Shown here: positions 6,568 to 14,819 of the stretch, piece by piece
Numbering within the stretch: the first letter of the stretch is position 1
How the letters are laid out: every line of letters starts with the position of its first letter
Assembly: GCA_030605675.1 (NCBI GenBank)
Contig: JAUWHV010000110.1
Span: 1-15,111, forward strand
Origin: Deltaproteobacteria bacterium
Lineage (GTDB): Bacteria; Desulfobacterota; Dissulfuribacteria; Dissulfuribacterales; UBA3076
DNA: 15,111 nucleotides
Direction: 5' to 3'
Position numbers and translations under genes: made by a program
Notes under the pieces: generated by a model
Told to the model about the DNA's origin: nothing
Databases searched by the model: none
What the model saw: the letters and a program-made list of their open reading frames with translations, nothing else

Positions 6568-6775
6568 TGCGGTTAGCTTTTAGCCATTAGCAGTTAGCTT
6601 TTGGATAAAACTGAACCGTAAGTCCAAATTGTTCATCAGAAGGAAAATTTCTTGTGATTCTATAGATCTGTAGCGTAAGACGATGGGCTTTCTCCCATAC
6701 CTTGAGTTCTCTAAAATCTCTCATCTCTACTCCTTTTTAATGCTAATGGCTAACCGCTAACGGCTAACCGCACAG
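6565..6775. mobile_element. Element with 13-bp terminal inverted repeats carrying a truncated four-helix-bundle gene
   Basis: CTGTGCGGTTAGC at 6565-6577 and its exact reverse complement at 6763-6775 bound a 211-bp segment. Just inside, the ends contain repeated GCTAA/TTAGC words (TAGCCATTAGC at left; GCTAATGGCTAACCGC at right). The segment holds only the 45-codon remnant at 6587-6724. Its right end forms the stop of the ParB-like fragment, so it probably inserted there or recombined with it. No transposase is present, so it would be non-autonomous. Confidence 0.5.
6587..6724 (-). pseudogene. Truncated S23 rRNA-intervening-sequence / four-helix-bundle protein
   Basis: ATG at 6722-6724, with AAGGAG upstream, begins MRDFRELKVWEKAHRLTLQI, the typical opening of the 23S rRNA intervening-sequence-encoded (four-helix bundle) family. 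It continues through a YRITRNFPSDEQFGLTVQ segment. The family normally proceeds with a conserved S-x-Q-(I/L)-RRAA-x-SI-x-N-IAEG stretch and about 70 more residues. Here the match stops at residue 38, and the last 7 codons read into the TTAGC repeat before TAA. So two thirds of the gene are gone. The biological role of the family is unclear. Confidence 0.7.
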
Positions 6776-7078
6776 ATCCTTTATTATGATGGCATCAGTC
6801 TCTGCTACGCCCACGGCTTTAAATGCGCTCCATCTATGCACACCATCTAACAAGAGATGTTTGCCTGGCCTGTCAGGATCGGATTGGACCTCGACAGGAT
6901 CAAAATTGAAACCATCCCTGATATTCTCCGCAAATATGCCGACCCGTTTCTGATCAATCCCTTTTCTTGGATAGATCTCTTCATCTAAGATGATTGAGGA
7001 GATGGGAATTGTGTAAGCGTTTACAGGGTGCTGCAGATGCGAGGCGGAGGGTGCGCAGACGTACTCCCTGTACTTCAA
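6764..7078 (-). pseudogene. ParB-like nuclease-domain fragment
   Basis: The central 80 codons encode a ParB N-terminal domain: IPISSIILDEEIYPRKGID, a segment with DPVEVQ, and the signature LLLDGVHRWSAFKAVG. Family members read DNA or act as nucleases or CTPases and usually carry an HTH region after this domain. That region is missing: the frame ends in the TTAGC repeat of the element at 6565-6775. The first 22 or so codons (TTG start at 7078) lie inside the palindromic repeat 7013-7121 and do not look native. Both ends of the gene are therefore replaced by repeats. It is likely a remnant, although a short fortuitous protein could still be made. Confidence 0.6.
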
Positions 7079-7148
7079 GTGCCCGACAACAAAGCAGATG
7101 CGGTGCCCTGTGAACGCTTACAGTCGTTGTAATCCCGTGAACGGTTAC
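7013..7148. repeat. Palindromic intergenic repeat with GTAAGCG(T)TYACAGGG ends
   Basis: GTAAGCGTTTACAGGG (7013-7028) is matched, 15 of 16, by the reverse complement of 7106-7121. A third related copy, CCCGTGAACGGTTAC, lies at 7134-7148. Further on, TTGACAC is tandemly repeated (7173-7186). This has the build of a MITE- or REP-like repeat. The stretch to 7228 shows no gene. Confidence 0.6.
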
Positions 7149-7228
7149 TGAATTGTGAAGTGGGGTCAGGCCTTGACACTTGACACCAGAGTGAGGGTTC
7201 CCGATAATATCAGCGGACACAATTTCCT

Positions 7229-9139
7229 TTATTCAGCCTCAACCCGTCCGCCTAAATATTTATGCAGGAATTTTTCCATGGCCCTGTAGAAATCAAAGCG
7301 GTTTTCTTCATTATGGAAGCCATGGCCCTCATTATTCTTGACCATGTATGGCACATCAATGCCCCGTTTTTTCAGGGCCTCCACAACTTGATCGGATTCC
7401 GCCTTTTTCACCCTTGGATCATTCGCTCCCTGGGCAATAAAAAGAGGTGCTTTTATTTGATCGACATGGAATACGGGTGACACCTCTTCCAATAATGCCT
7501 TATCTTTTCCAGGATCGCCGATCATTTCATAGAACATCTGGCGGCCCAGCTCCCAATAAGGCGGAATGGTCTCCAAGAGAGTAAAAATATTGGACACACC
7601 AACATAATCAACACCACAGGCATACAGATCAGGACTAAAGGTGACTCCTGCTAATGTGGCGTAACCACCGTAAGAAGCGCCGTAAATTCCAATCCGTTCG
7701 GGATCGGCAATGCCCATGTCGATTAACCAATGGACTCCCTGGGTGATATCGTCCTGCATTTCCTTGCCCCATTTTTTGAAGCCTGCCTTCCAGAATTTTT
7801 TACCGTATCCGGTAGACCCCCTGAAGTTCATCTGCAGAACAGCGTACCCACGGTTGGCCAAGAATTGTACTTCAGGATTGAAGCCCCACATGTCACGTGC
7901 CCAGGGGCCACCGTGGGGATTAACCACAACGGGTAAATTCTTCGGCTCAATGCCGTTTGGCAGAGTTAGATAGCCATGGATAGTTAATCCATCTTTGGAT
8001 TGGTACTTAATTGGTTTCATGTCCGCCATGTATTTTTCATTAAGCCACGGCGAAACATCCACCAATTTTTCAAAGTCATTGTTCTGCCTATCATAATAAT
8101 AATAGGCGCCCCTGGACTTATCGCTAAAAGTGCGCACAAGGACCTTGCTTTCATCTTTACTCATGTTCGTTACAACGACTTCATATCCGGGAAGTCGTTG
8201 CTCAAGATTCTTCTGCAGTTGCTCACGTTTTTTATCAAAAAAATGATAGTGGCGTTTATCGGTTACATATGTCACGCCCGTGATTACCTTGCGCTTTTTC
8301 GATCTCAAGAGACTGGAAACATCGACTTGAGGGTGTTCAAAAATAACTTCAAGCTCTTTGTCTTTATCAGGGTCATATTTTACTATGGCACGCTTATCGC
8401 GCCCAATATTGGAAGAGGCGAAAATATATTTGTTGTCAAAACTAAAAAAGAGCGGGGCAAGCATCTCTTTAAAATTAGTGGTAAAAATAACTCGAAAATC
8501 ATCAGTCTCCTTATCGCGATATAAAATACTGGTGTTAACACCGTCTGAAGTGGTTGCTATACGTAATTTACCATTATTGTCCGTAAGCCAGCCATCAATA
8601 TTACCCGGATTCTTGGCGACCATCTTCATCTCACCTGTGTTGATATTAATACGATAGGCATCGAAGATGCGTTTATCACGCCTATTCATTCCTATGATCA
8701 TCTCTTTTTCATTATCTTCCAGGTCATCTATAATTCGAACCCTCACCTGATCGAAAGGCGTTAATTCCTTCAGACCGGAGCCATCAATATCCACGGCATA
8801 TAGCCTGAAATTCTCATCGCCGTCCTTGTCCTGTACAAAGACGATACGATGATTATTCGCCCAAAAGTAGCCCGCGATGTCCCTCTTTGTTGCGTTGGTA
8901 ATACGGACGGCTTTTTTTTCACCAATCTTTTGGACATGGACATTCATCCTGTTTTTCCATGGCTCCATAAAGGCAAGGTATCGGCCATTAGGTGATATTT
9001 GAAATCCTGCTTTCTCTGGATTCCTGAAAAAATCCTTCACGGGAATAACCGGTGGTAATCCAGCTTCTCCCTCAGCTTCACATCCACCCCAAAAACCGAA
9101 ACCTAAGACAAAGAAAAAGCTCAGCAGAAAAAGTTTCAT
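7229..9139 (-). CDS. S9 family prolyl oligopeptidase, secreted or lipoprotein
   Basis: From ATG 9139 (GGAG five bases upstream) the protein is 636 residues. An N-terminal signal peptide is followed by Cys20 in FGFWGGC, a possible but non-canonical lipobox; then a beta-propeller-like region (about 30-370) and an alpha/beta-hydrolase domain (about 375-636). The catalytic triad is visible: Ser489 in GIYGASYGGYA, Asp574 in QGANDPRV and His606 in NNEGHGFH. An HGGPWARD oxyanion motif is also present. This is the acylaminoacyl-peptidase/DPP-like branch, which trims short peptides, here probably in the envelope. A longer in-frame start at 9232 would overlap the hydrogenase gene and hide the signal peptide, so I reject it. 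It seems intact and lies 47 bp after the hydrogenase stop. Confidence 0.93.
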   Translation of the reverse strand: MKLFLLSFFFVLGFGFWGGCEAEGEAGLPPVIPVKDFFRNPEKAGFQISPNGRYLAFMEPWKNRMNVHVQKIGEKKAVRITNATKRDIAGYFWANNHRIVFVQDKDGDENFRLYAVDIDGSGLKELTPFDQVRVRIIDDLEDNEKEMIIGMNRRDKRIFDAYRININTGEMKMVAKNPGNIDGWLTDNNGKLRIATTSDGVNTSILYRDKETDDFRVIFTTNFKEMLAPLFFSFDNKYIFASSNIGRDKRAIVKYDPDKDKELEVIFEHPQVDVSSLLRSKKRKVITGVTYVTDKRHYHFFDKKREQLQKNLEQRLPGYEVVVTNMSKDESKVLVRTFSDKSRGAYYYYDRQNNDFEKLVDVSPWLNEKYMADMKPIKYQSKDGLTIHGYLTLPNGIEPKNLPVVVNPHGGPWARDMWGFNPEVQFLANRGYAVLQMNFRGSTGYGKKFWKAGFKKWGKEMQDDITQGVHWLIDMGIADPERIGIYGASYGGYATLAGVTFSPDLYACGVDYVGVSNIFTLLETIPPYWELGRQMFYEMIGDPGKDKALLEEVSPVFHVDQIKAPLFIAQGANDPRVKKAESDQVVEALKKRGIDVPYMVKNNEGHGFHNEENRFDFYRAMEKFLHKYLGGRVEAE

Positions 9140-9186
9140 GCTATCTCCAAACTTGGTGCTCCGCAGATCCACTTTGCGCTGTTTTT

Positions 9187-10338
9187 TCATAATTGAATTT
9201 TTGCTCTCCGGATGAATTCCGGCTCTATGCAAACCATGTGGGCATTGGTTACCGCTTCAGGCCAATCAAAGCCTGCAAACAATGCAACTAGATCATGTGC
9301 CTTATCTAGTACCTTCAGGATATTCCCCCTGAGGCCCTGAAGCCTGCCTGCATCTGGGAGTTTGGAAAATCCCCCCACTGTCAGAGAGACTGGGTGCAAA
9401 GGCGCACCTCCGATAAGATCAAAGATTTCTTCAGTTAAACGCTTAATGTCCAGGTACAGGTGAAACTCCAAAGGATACCGGTAACTCATCTCCACGCTTG
9501 ATTTGAGCCCGGTCAAGTAAGGGAGCACCATGAAATAGAGGTGGAGGAGATGGCTCTGAACTATCTGCCCGCACTGAAATATACGACGCAACCGTTTAGA
9601 GAGGCTGCTTGGCCGGATGCCCAAGGCCTTTTCGATGGCCTTGATGGAACAGAGACAATGGGCTACCGGGCATATGCCGCATATCCTGCTGTGAATCCTC
9701 GGTGCGGCAAGATAGGGTTTGCCAACCACTGAGGCCTCCACAAAGCGCTCCCCCTCTTCCGGACAAAAATGCGCTGTCCCATCTTTAAAGTCCACATTGA
9801 GGCTTCCGTGACCTTCGATTCTGGCTACATAATCAGGATAGCGGACTTCCTTCACCTTTGAGGTGATATGCCGCTGTTTCAATTCGTGGAGCAACTTTCT
9901 GGCAGCCTCAACGTTTGCAGGACAACCGGGGATGACGTGATCGACTTTTACTACATTTGAAACCGGCTTGACGAATTTGGTGACCGTGCAGTGCTCCGGT
10001 GAATAGACTATAGCTTTGAGCTTTTCATAATTCTCCGCAGTCAGTTGCGAAAAGACGTGGCCGGATATAGCACACACACCAATGGCTACAACAAGCTCGC
10101 AGGTCTCTCTTGCCTGTTTGAGGAGTTCGACCTGCTCCTCATTACACGCATAGCCTTCCACAAAGACCACATCGTAGTCCGTGGCCCCTCCCGCTTGCAG
10201 CATCCGCCAACTTGCGATTTCAAAGTACTGTGCGAAATCAAGAAAGGCCGATCCCAGCCGGAGCAAGTTTACTTGGCAACCCGTGCAACCGGTCAAGTCG
10301 AGAATAGAGATTTTTGTTTTGGTCACAGATTCTTCCAT
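9187..10338 (-). CDS. [NiFe]-hydrogenase small subunit fused to a truncated large subunit
   Basis: From ATG 10338 this is 383 residues. Residues 1-160 match the small (delta/MvhG-like) subunit of group-3-type hydrogenases, with proximal-cluster cysteines in CTGC (18-21), GVCAISGH (Cys89) and IPGCPAN (Cys139). From about residue 162 the frame continues without a stop into a large subunit: YVARIEGHGSLNVDF, then RICGICPVAH (Cys220, Cys223), the first half of the Ni-Fe ligand set. The protein ends at 9187 after roughly 220 large-subunit residues, so the C-terminal DPCxxC ligand motif is missing and no matching piece follows. GTG at 9853-9855, overlapping an out-of-frame TGA, may be the original large-subunit start. 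A GTG at 10324-10326 behind GGAAGA is an alternative start for the whole ORF. Probably inactive as a hydrogenase. Confidence 0.8.
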   Translation of the reverse strand: MEESVTKTKISILDLTGCTGCQVNLLRLGSAFLDFAQYFEIASWRMLQAGGATDYDVVFVEGYACNEEQVELLKQARETCELVVAIGVCAISGHVFSQLTAENYEKLKAIVYSPEHCTVTKFVKPVSNVVKVDHVIPGCPANVEAARKLLHELKQRHITSKVKEVRYPDYVARIEGHGSLNVDFKDGTAHFCPEEGERFVEASVVGKPYLAAPRIHSRICGICPVAHCLCSIKAIEKALGIRPSSLSKRLRRIFQCGQIVQSHLLHLYFMVLPYLTGLKSSVEMSYRYPLEFHLYLDIKRLTEEIFDLIGGAPLHPVSLTVGGFSKLPDAGRLQGLRGNILKVLDKAHDLVALFAGFDWPEAVTNAHMVCIEPEFIRRAKIQL

Positions 10339-10666
10339 GGAGTAAAAAAGCTTCGCTGGCTGCGTGGCGCATCGCCGTCTTTGCCATTTGATCTTCCAGG
10401 ACGTCATAATTGTGCCAACGGAATATGTCAATGATGTTGGTCACATCTTTACTGGCTGGTGGAGCATGGGGATCATGCAAATTTTTCTTCATTCTCATGG
10501 CCAAAGAAATCGCCATTATCGGGTTGGTGATTGTCAGTGCTAAATGGATTGTACTACATGTATTGTTCCAAATCGCCCAGACGCGAAGTCGGGAAATCTT
10601 CGTGTTGAGCATAGTAGTAACATGCCTGTCAGAAGCGTGGATAACCTCGAGAGCAGGGCTTTCCCT
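10339..10666 (-). other. Gap with a possible unrecognised gene remnant
   Basis: Reading leftward, one frame stays open from about 10660 into the hydrogenase gene and includes a plausible helical stretch, TNIIDIFRWHNYDVLEDQMA then KTAMRHAASEAF, after a hydrophobic segment. It runs past the hydrogenase start in another frame. A slip in the T6 run at 10344-10349 would instead end it at the TGA (10323-10325) that overlaps the GTG start option. It may be the tail of a hydrogenase partner gene. I do not recognise it, and it could be chance. Base composition is low-GC, unlike the neighbour at 10.7-13.3 kb. Confidence 0.2.
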
Positions 10667-13311
10667 TTAAAATATTTTTCTATTAGTACAAAGAGAGTTG
10701 GCGCTGAGGCCCAAAGGCTGTTCCTGATCGAGCCGCGCGCCTCCACTGCCACGGCACAGTTTTGCCAGCTGGTTATGCAGGGCATTGACGATGCGCTCGC
10801 TGATGGTATCGCCCACTCCTTCATTGTCCAGCGCCTGCGGCTCCAGCGCCGTACCAAACTCCACGGTGATCTTTTTGAAGCGTGGCCATTTCTTGCCTCT
10901 CGGCAGGGCCTCGAAGGTACCCTGGATGGAGACCGGAACAACCGGTACGGAGAAGTGTTCCAGCAGTATCCCGATACCAGGTCGCAGAGGCTGGAGCTTG
11001 CCGTCTGGAGAGCGCCGGCCTTCGGGGAACCAGACCAGGCTGTGGCCTCGCTCGAGTACTGCCGCGCCCCATGCCAGGCTGGACAGGACGCCCTGCTCCG
11101 GATCAATCGGCACCACCTGGGAGAGGCGGCTGAACAACCGTGCGCCAGGATTAGCGAAGGCAATGCCCGTCCAGCCGGCCCAGTAGGTCGAGCGTATCAT
11201 GCGCCAGTCCAGCGCTGCGCCGAGGACAAAGGAATCCAGCAGGCTCAAATGATTAGGGGCGAACAGCAACTGGCCGTGTCGCGGCAGGCGATCCAGGCCC
11301 TTGATTTGCAGCCGGAATACGATGCGCATCACCGTCCGGTTGACGGCATACAACACCCAGAATACAGCGGACAGGCCGGGACCGCGAGGTTTCAGCCAGC
11401 GTTGCAGTTGCTCGCCAAGTACCTGCTCCGGCGTATCCAGGGGGGAAAGCTGACTTGTTCCGGCCTCCGTTCCGGGCGCCTCCATGACCTCGCGCAGCAG
11501 GTCGCGCAGGGTATCGATGCGGGCAATGGCTTCGTCCTTCAAAGTGACCCCGGTCAATTTCTGGATTTCCAGCGTCAGGTTCAGCCATTCCAGGGAGTCC
11601 ACACCCAGATCAAGCTGCGGGCTGAGGTCCGGCGTCAGACGCTGGTCCTGGTAGCGGCGGGAAAGCCACTCCCAGACCTGCTGCGCCACCGGATGCTCCA
11701 GCAGCGCCTGGTCCTCTCCGCTCATCTCCGCGGCAGACATCGACCCGGCATACCCGATTTCAGGCGCGGCCTTGCCCGCCTTCACCCGGTCGTAGATTCC
11801 CGGCAGCAAGTGTCGCTGGAGCTTGTCCAGCCGGGTGCGCGGCAGCGGCTCGCGGGTAATGGCGTAATCGGAAATGCGTTGGTATGAAGGGAGAGTCTTT
11901 GTTATTTTCCTTACGACCTCGTGCACCGCGGCGTCGATCTCACCCAACGCGAGCCGGCGGAACTCTCCCACATCCGGCACGATCAGCGCCACCAGCCTGC
12001 CGTCTTGCTGGAGCAGGGCAAACTCTTTAATGACCGGTTGGGCATTATGCACAGCCTCAACTTCATCGGGCGTAATGTTCTCGCCTCCCTCGGTGACGAT
12101 GAGGTGCTTTAGGCGGCCCGTGATATGCAGAAAACCGTCGTCATCAAGGTAGCCAAGGTCACCGGTGCGAAACCAGCCGTCGCAGGTAAATGCGGCCCGG
12201 GTCTGCTCGGGTAAATGCAGATAGCCTTTGAAGACATTCGGGCCCTTGGCGAGGATTTCCCCGGGCGAAGAAGCGCTGCATGTTGCGCCCCGGCGCGGTG
12301 GCGTGTCCTCCGCCGTAGTGCAGGGACCCCGGATTCGTAACCGGACACCTGCGGCAGGCCGGCCGACTGTGTCCAACTTGGCCGAGCCGGGCAGGTTCAT
12401 GCTCAGTAGCGGCGAGGTCTCGGTGAGCCCGTAGCCGATGGCGAGACGCCAGCCCAGGCCCTCCAGCTTCCAGGCTAGTTCAGGATCGAGGGGCGCGCCG
12501 CCGCAGGCCAGCATACGCAGCCTCGGCGCGAGTGGGCGGTGCAGCAAGCCAAACAGCCGCTTACCGACGTGCATACCCATCCGGCGCCGCAGCCAGGTGC
12601 TGAGTCCCAAAGTCGCCCTGAAGGCCAGTGCAACAAGCCAGCCGCGGGATTCGGCCCTTTTCTGAATGCCATCATACATGGCGCTGTATAGCCGGGGGAC
12701 GCCCACTATCACGGTGGCATCGCCTTCGCGTAGCGCACGCACGATCTGCGGACCCTTCAGGGCCTGCGGCAGGATTAAGGTCAGCCCCAAGCGCCAACGG
12801 CGCCAGCATGCCGATAACGAAAGGGTACACATGGTGTAACGGCAAGGGCAGCGCAACACGGTCCACGGCCGTAATTACGCCGGACTCCAGCACCGCTTTC
12901 ATCTGGGACGCAATATTGGCGTGGCTCAATGGCACACCCTTGGGCAGTCCCGTGGTGCCAGAGGTGTAAAACAGGGTCGCCTGATCTTCCGGTCCGGGTT
13001 GGGGCAACTCCACAGGCCCTTCCGCCAGCAGTTGCCGCCAGCTCTGCTCATCGTCACTCCCGGCATCCAGCAAGTGCGTTGCAAGGCCCATGCGGGGGTC
13101 AAGGGTCCTGGCCTTTTCGGTGGTGGCAAAGGCAAAACGAACGCCGCTGTCGGCGAGGATATGGCGCAACGTCTCCTCACCGAGTTGCGCATCCACAGGC
13201 ATGGCCGCCGCACCGGCCCGGATGACCGCCAGGCTGGCTATAATCCATTCAGGCCGGCTCGCGGCGAACAGCGCTACCGGCTCACCGCGTTCGACGCCCG
13301 CCGCGCTTCTG
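10667..13311 (-). pseudogene. Acyl-AMP ligase - ACP - PlsC acyltransferase, frameshifted and 5'-truncated
   Basis: Two overlapping frames join into one protein of about 880 residues. The first part (to about 12790) has SRPEWIIASLAVIRAGAAAM and the P-loop TLFYTSGTTGLPKGVPLSH. The second has GYGLTETSPLLS, FRTGDLGYLDDDGFLHITGR and the A10-like PRTRLDKLQ, then a carrier domain with the pantetheine serine in LGVDSLEWLN, then an acyltransferase with NHLSLLD and FPEGRRSPDGKL. Such fusions activate fatty acids and pass them to a lysophospholipid. The frames meet at a G4 run (12785-12788); dropping one G restores the expected LALGLTLILPQALKG. The first 30-50 residues are replaced by glycosyltransferase sequence at about 13305. 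GC content is far above the flanks, pointing to transfer or a chimeric join. Broken as it stands. Confidence 0.85.
12785..12788 (-). other. Frameshift site in a G4 (C4 on plus) run
   Basis: Upstream of this run the ligase reads VYPFVIGMLAPLALG in one frame; downstream it reads LTLILPQALKGPQIVRAL in another. One extra base here explains the break. It may be a true mutation or a read error. Confidence 0.75.
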
Positions 13312-13797
13312 AAGAAGAGAGCACACACTCTCACTGGGAGCAAATACCTGATCGCACAGATTGGCATAACCGGTGGACAACTTCACAGCGAATCTTTTTA
13401 GGGCCGGAGAATCGCCAGGGACGTAGTGCGTGTATTGTTCATACATGGTGTGATGTGTAAAGACAATTGGTACTTCGAATTGATGAGCCACCCGCAGGGC
13501 CGTGTCGCCGAGCATGAATGGATGATGAGAATGGACGATATCGGGCTGGAATTCCTTCAGAACCGAAGACAGGCGACCGGGTATTGGAATCCGGACGGAA
13601 AAATCACTTCCTTTGAAATGCTGGATAGCAAAAAGGCGGACCACGTCTTCTTCGACCGCTGGAGTGTTCTCGAATTTAGGGGCCACGACTACTACATGGT
13701 GTCCGCGGCTGCGGTATTCGGCTGTAAAGGCTTCAACAGACCGGGCTACACCACCGACGTGGGGTTTATATGTATTGGTCATCATAAGTATTCTCAT
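13282..13797 (-). pseudogene. Glycosyltransferase family 4, N-terminal half
   Basis: ATG 13797 begins MRILMMTNTYKPHVGGVARS, the classic GT-B N-terminal opening. It proceeds through GHHVVVVAPKF, PDIVHSHHPFMLGDTAL and FTHHTMYEQYTHYVPG to APSESVCSLLQKRG, the end of the acceptor-side Rossmann domain. The next six codons belong to the acyl-AMP ligase in another frame, so homology stops at about 13300-13311. The donor-binding half, with its EX7E motif, is absent. Such enzymes move sugars from nucleotide donors to lipids or glycans in the cytosol; this piece would be inactive. It is lower in GC than the ligase it is joined to. Function before truncation is unknown beyond family level. Confidence 0.85.
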
Positions 13798-14039
13798 GGA
13801 AAATCCAAATTCTGCAATCGTTTGTTGATTCGCTCAAACAGATGCACTAAATGAGTATGCGCACATCCCGTCGCTTACTTACCATCTTTCAAGCTTGAAT
13901 TACATCATAAGATATTTTATTCACGCATCCCATCCCTCTTTGAGATATTCACATGTACAGAGCTTGTCCATATTTGCGCCCTGATTTGCCCGCAATGAGC
14001 CATCTTGCAGAAGCAAGAGAAGCGTTGTGTAACCAGCTA

Positions 14040-14507
14040 TTAAGGCTTGTAGGCCTGTCTGTCTGAGGTGGAGGAGTCGTCCGGTTGGATATGCAGTGGC
14101 GGCCGATTGCCTTTGGCGCGTAGCCAATTGATGGTCTGCAGGACCTTCGGCTGCTGCACAATGCGTCGCTCTAGCGGATATTTGCCTGGAAAGTCCAGCA
14201 GCACCACGCCGATCAGTATCGTCAGCAGGCCCTGCCCGGGCAGGAACAGCATGGCAATGCCGCCTGCTATCAGTGTGAGTGCCAGCAAGTTCTTGCCAAA
14301 CAGCAGTGTAAGTCGGATGGCCTGGTGTTGTTCTTTCCAAGGGGTTGGGTATCGTACCCGGTGATCGAAGTAATCGGCGGGAATGCGTGTCACGAGGATA
14401 GGCGTGAGAATCAATGTGCCCACAAAGATGATCACGGAAAAAACCACCAACCACCCTAGCATGGTCTGATGCGCGTTAATCCATTCAAGCATATCTGAGT
14501 CTTTCAT
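14040..14507 (-). CDS. PGPGW-type transmembrane protein
   Basis: The 155-residue product has a transmembrane helix near residues 17-40 (LGWLVVFSVIIFVGTLILTP), a cytoplasmic or loop segment with YFDHRVRYPTPWKEQH, and a hydrophobic hairpin (about 72-105) containing FLPGQGLLTILIGVVLLDFPGK. That last motif is the hallmark of the PGPGW family of putative inner-membrane proteins, whose function is unknown. A basic amphipathic tail follows. The start at 14507 has no clear ribosome site; ATG at 14492 is an alternative. It appears intact. Nothing recognisable fills the 242-bp gap to the glycosyltransferase start at 13797. Confidence 0.8.
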   Translation of the reverse strand: MKDSDMLEWINAHQTMLGWLVVFSVIIFVGTLILTPILVTRIPADYFDHRVRYPTPWKEQHQAIRLTLLFGKNLLALTLIAGGIAMLFLPGQGLLTILIGVVLLDFPGKYPLERRIVQQPKVLQTINWLRAKGNRPPLHIQPDDSSTSDRQAYKP

Positions 14508-14548
14508 TCGGTTTGGTCATGACAGTAGATAAAGCTTACACGGCTTTT

Positions 14549-14574
14549 GTGGGCTGCGCCCACCTGACCAGGTG
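14549..14574. repeat. Two overlapping palindromes upstream of the PGPGW gene
   Basis: GTGGGC-TGC-GCCCAC (14549-14563) and CACCTG-AC-CAGGTG (14561-14574) share the triplet CAC, so only one hairpin can form fully at a time. They lie 42 bp before the PGPGW start and 54 bp after the stop of the membrane-protein fragment. Confidence 0.5.
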
Positions 14575-14627
14575 ACCGCCATGCGTGCTCAGTATTCCAG
14601 AACAGCAGGAAATGGACCACATCCCAG

Positions 14628-14768
14628 TCACCATGTGGGCGCGCTTGGCTGAAGTTCTGGAGCCGGACGTAGCTGTTGCGCAATCTTTTTGCGAACGTAA
14701 TCAAGGCCAAAAATCAGAGGGATACCGAACCAGGCCAGAAAGTAGACCTTTCCGGGAACAGGCCCTGG
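14628..14768 (-). pseudogene. C-terminal fragment of a small membrane protein
   Basis: Without a start codon, an open frame reads PGPVPGKVYFLAWFGIPLIF, then GLDYVRKKIAQQLRPAPELQ and a short tail to TGA (14628-14630). One transmembrane helix followed by a basic segment and a proline-rich tail looks like real coding sequence. Upstream it passes into the G-rich repeat 14769-14791 and the transposase stop at 14820, so the 5' part has been replaced. I do not recognise the family. Confidence 0.45.
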
Positions 14769-14791
14769 AAAGGGGAAAGGGGGAAAGGGGG
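14767..14791. repeat. Short tandem A3G5-like repeat
   Basis: Three near-identical units of AAAGGGG(G) lie in tandem, next to GACGTTCG. They mark the join between the membrane-protein fragment and the transposase end. Confidence 0.6.
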
Positions 14792-14819
14792 ACGTTCGTG
14801 CAGAATGTGCATAACGCGC

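Noticed and set aside
6567..6775. TTAGC/GCTAA repeats as a CRISPR-like array
   Set aside because: The units are short, unevenly spaced and inverted, with no regular spacers.
9140..9232. Longer N-terminus for the S9 peptidase
   Set aside because: It would overlap the hydrogenase gene and bury the signal peptide; ATG 9139 has its own ribosome site.
10544..11887. Long plus-strand ORF (447 codons)
   Set aside because: It is antisense to the clear ligase-ACP-acyltransferase frames; long antisense frames are expected in GC-rich DNA.
13921..14454. Minus-strand ORF overlapping the PGPGW gene
   Set aside because: It is a frame shadow; the other frame has clear transmembrane helices and the family motif.
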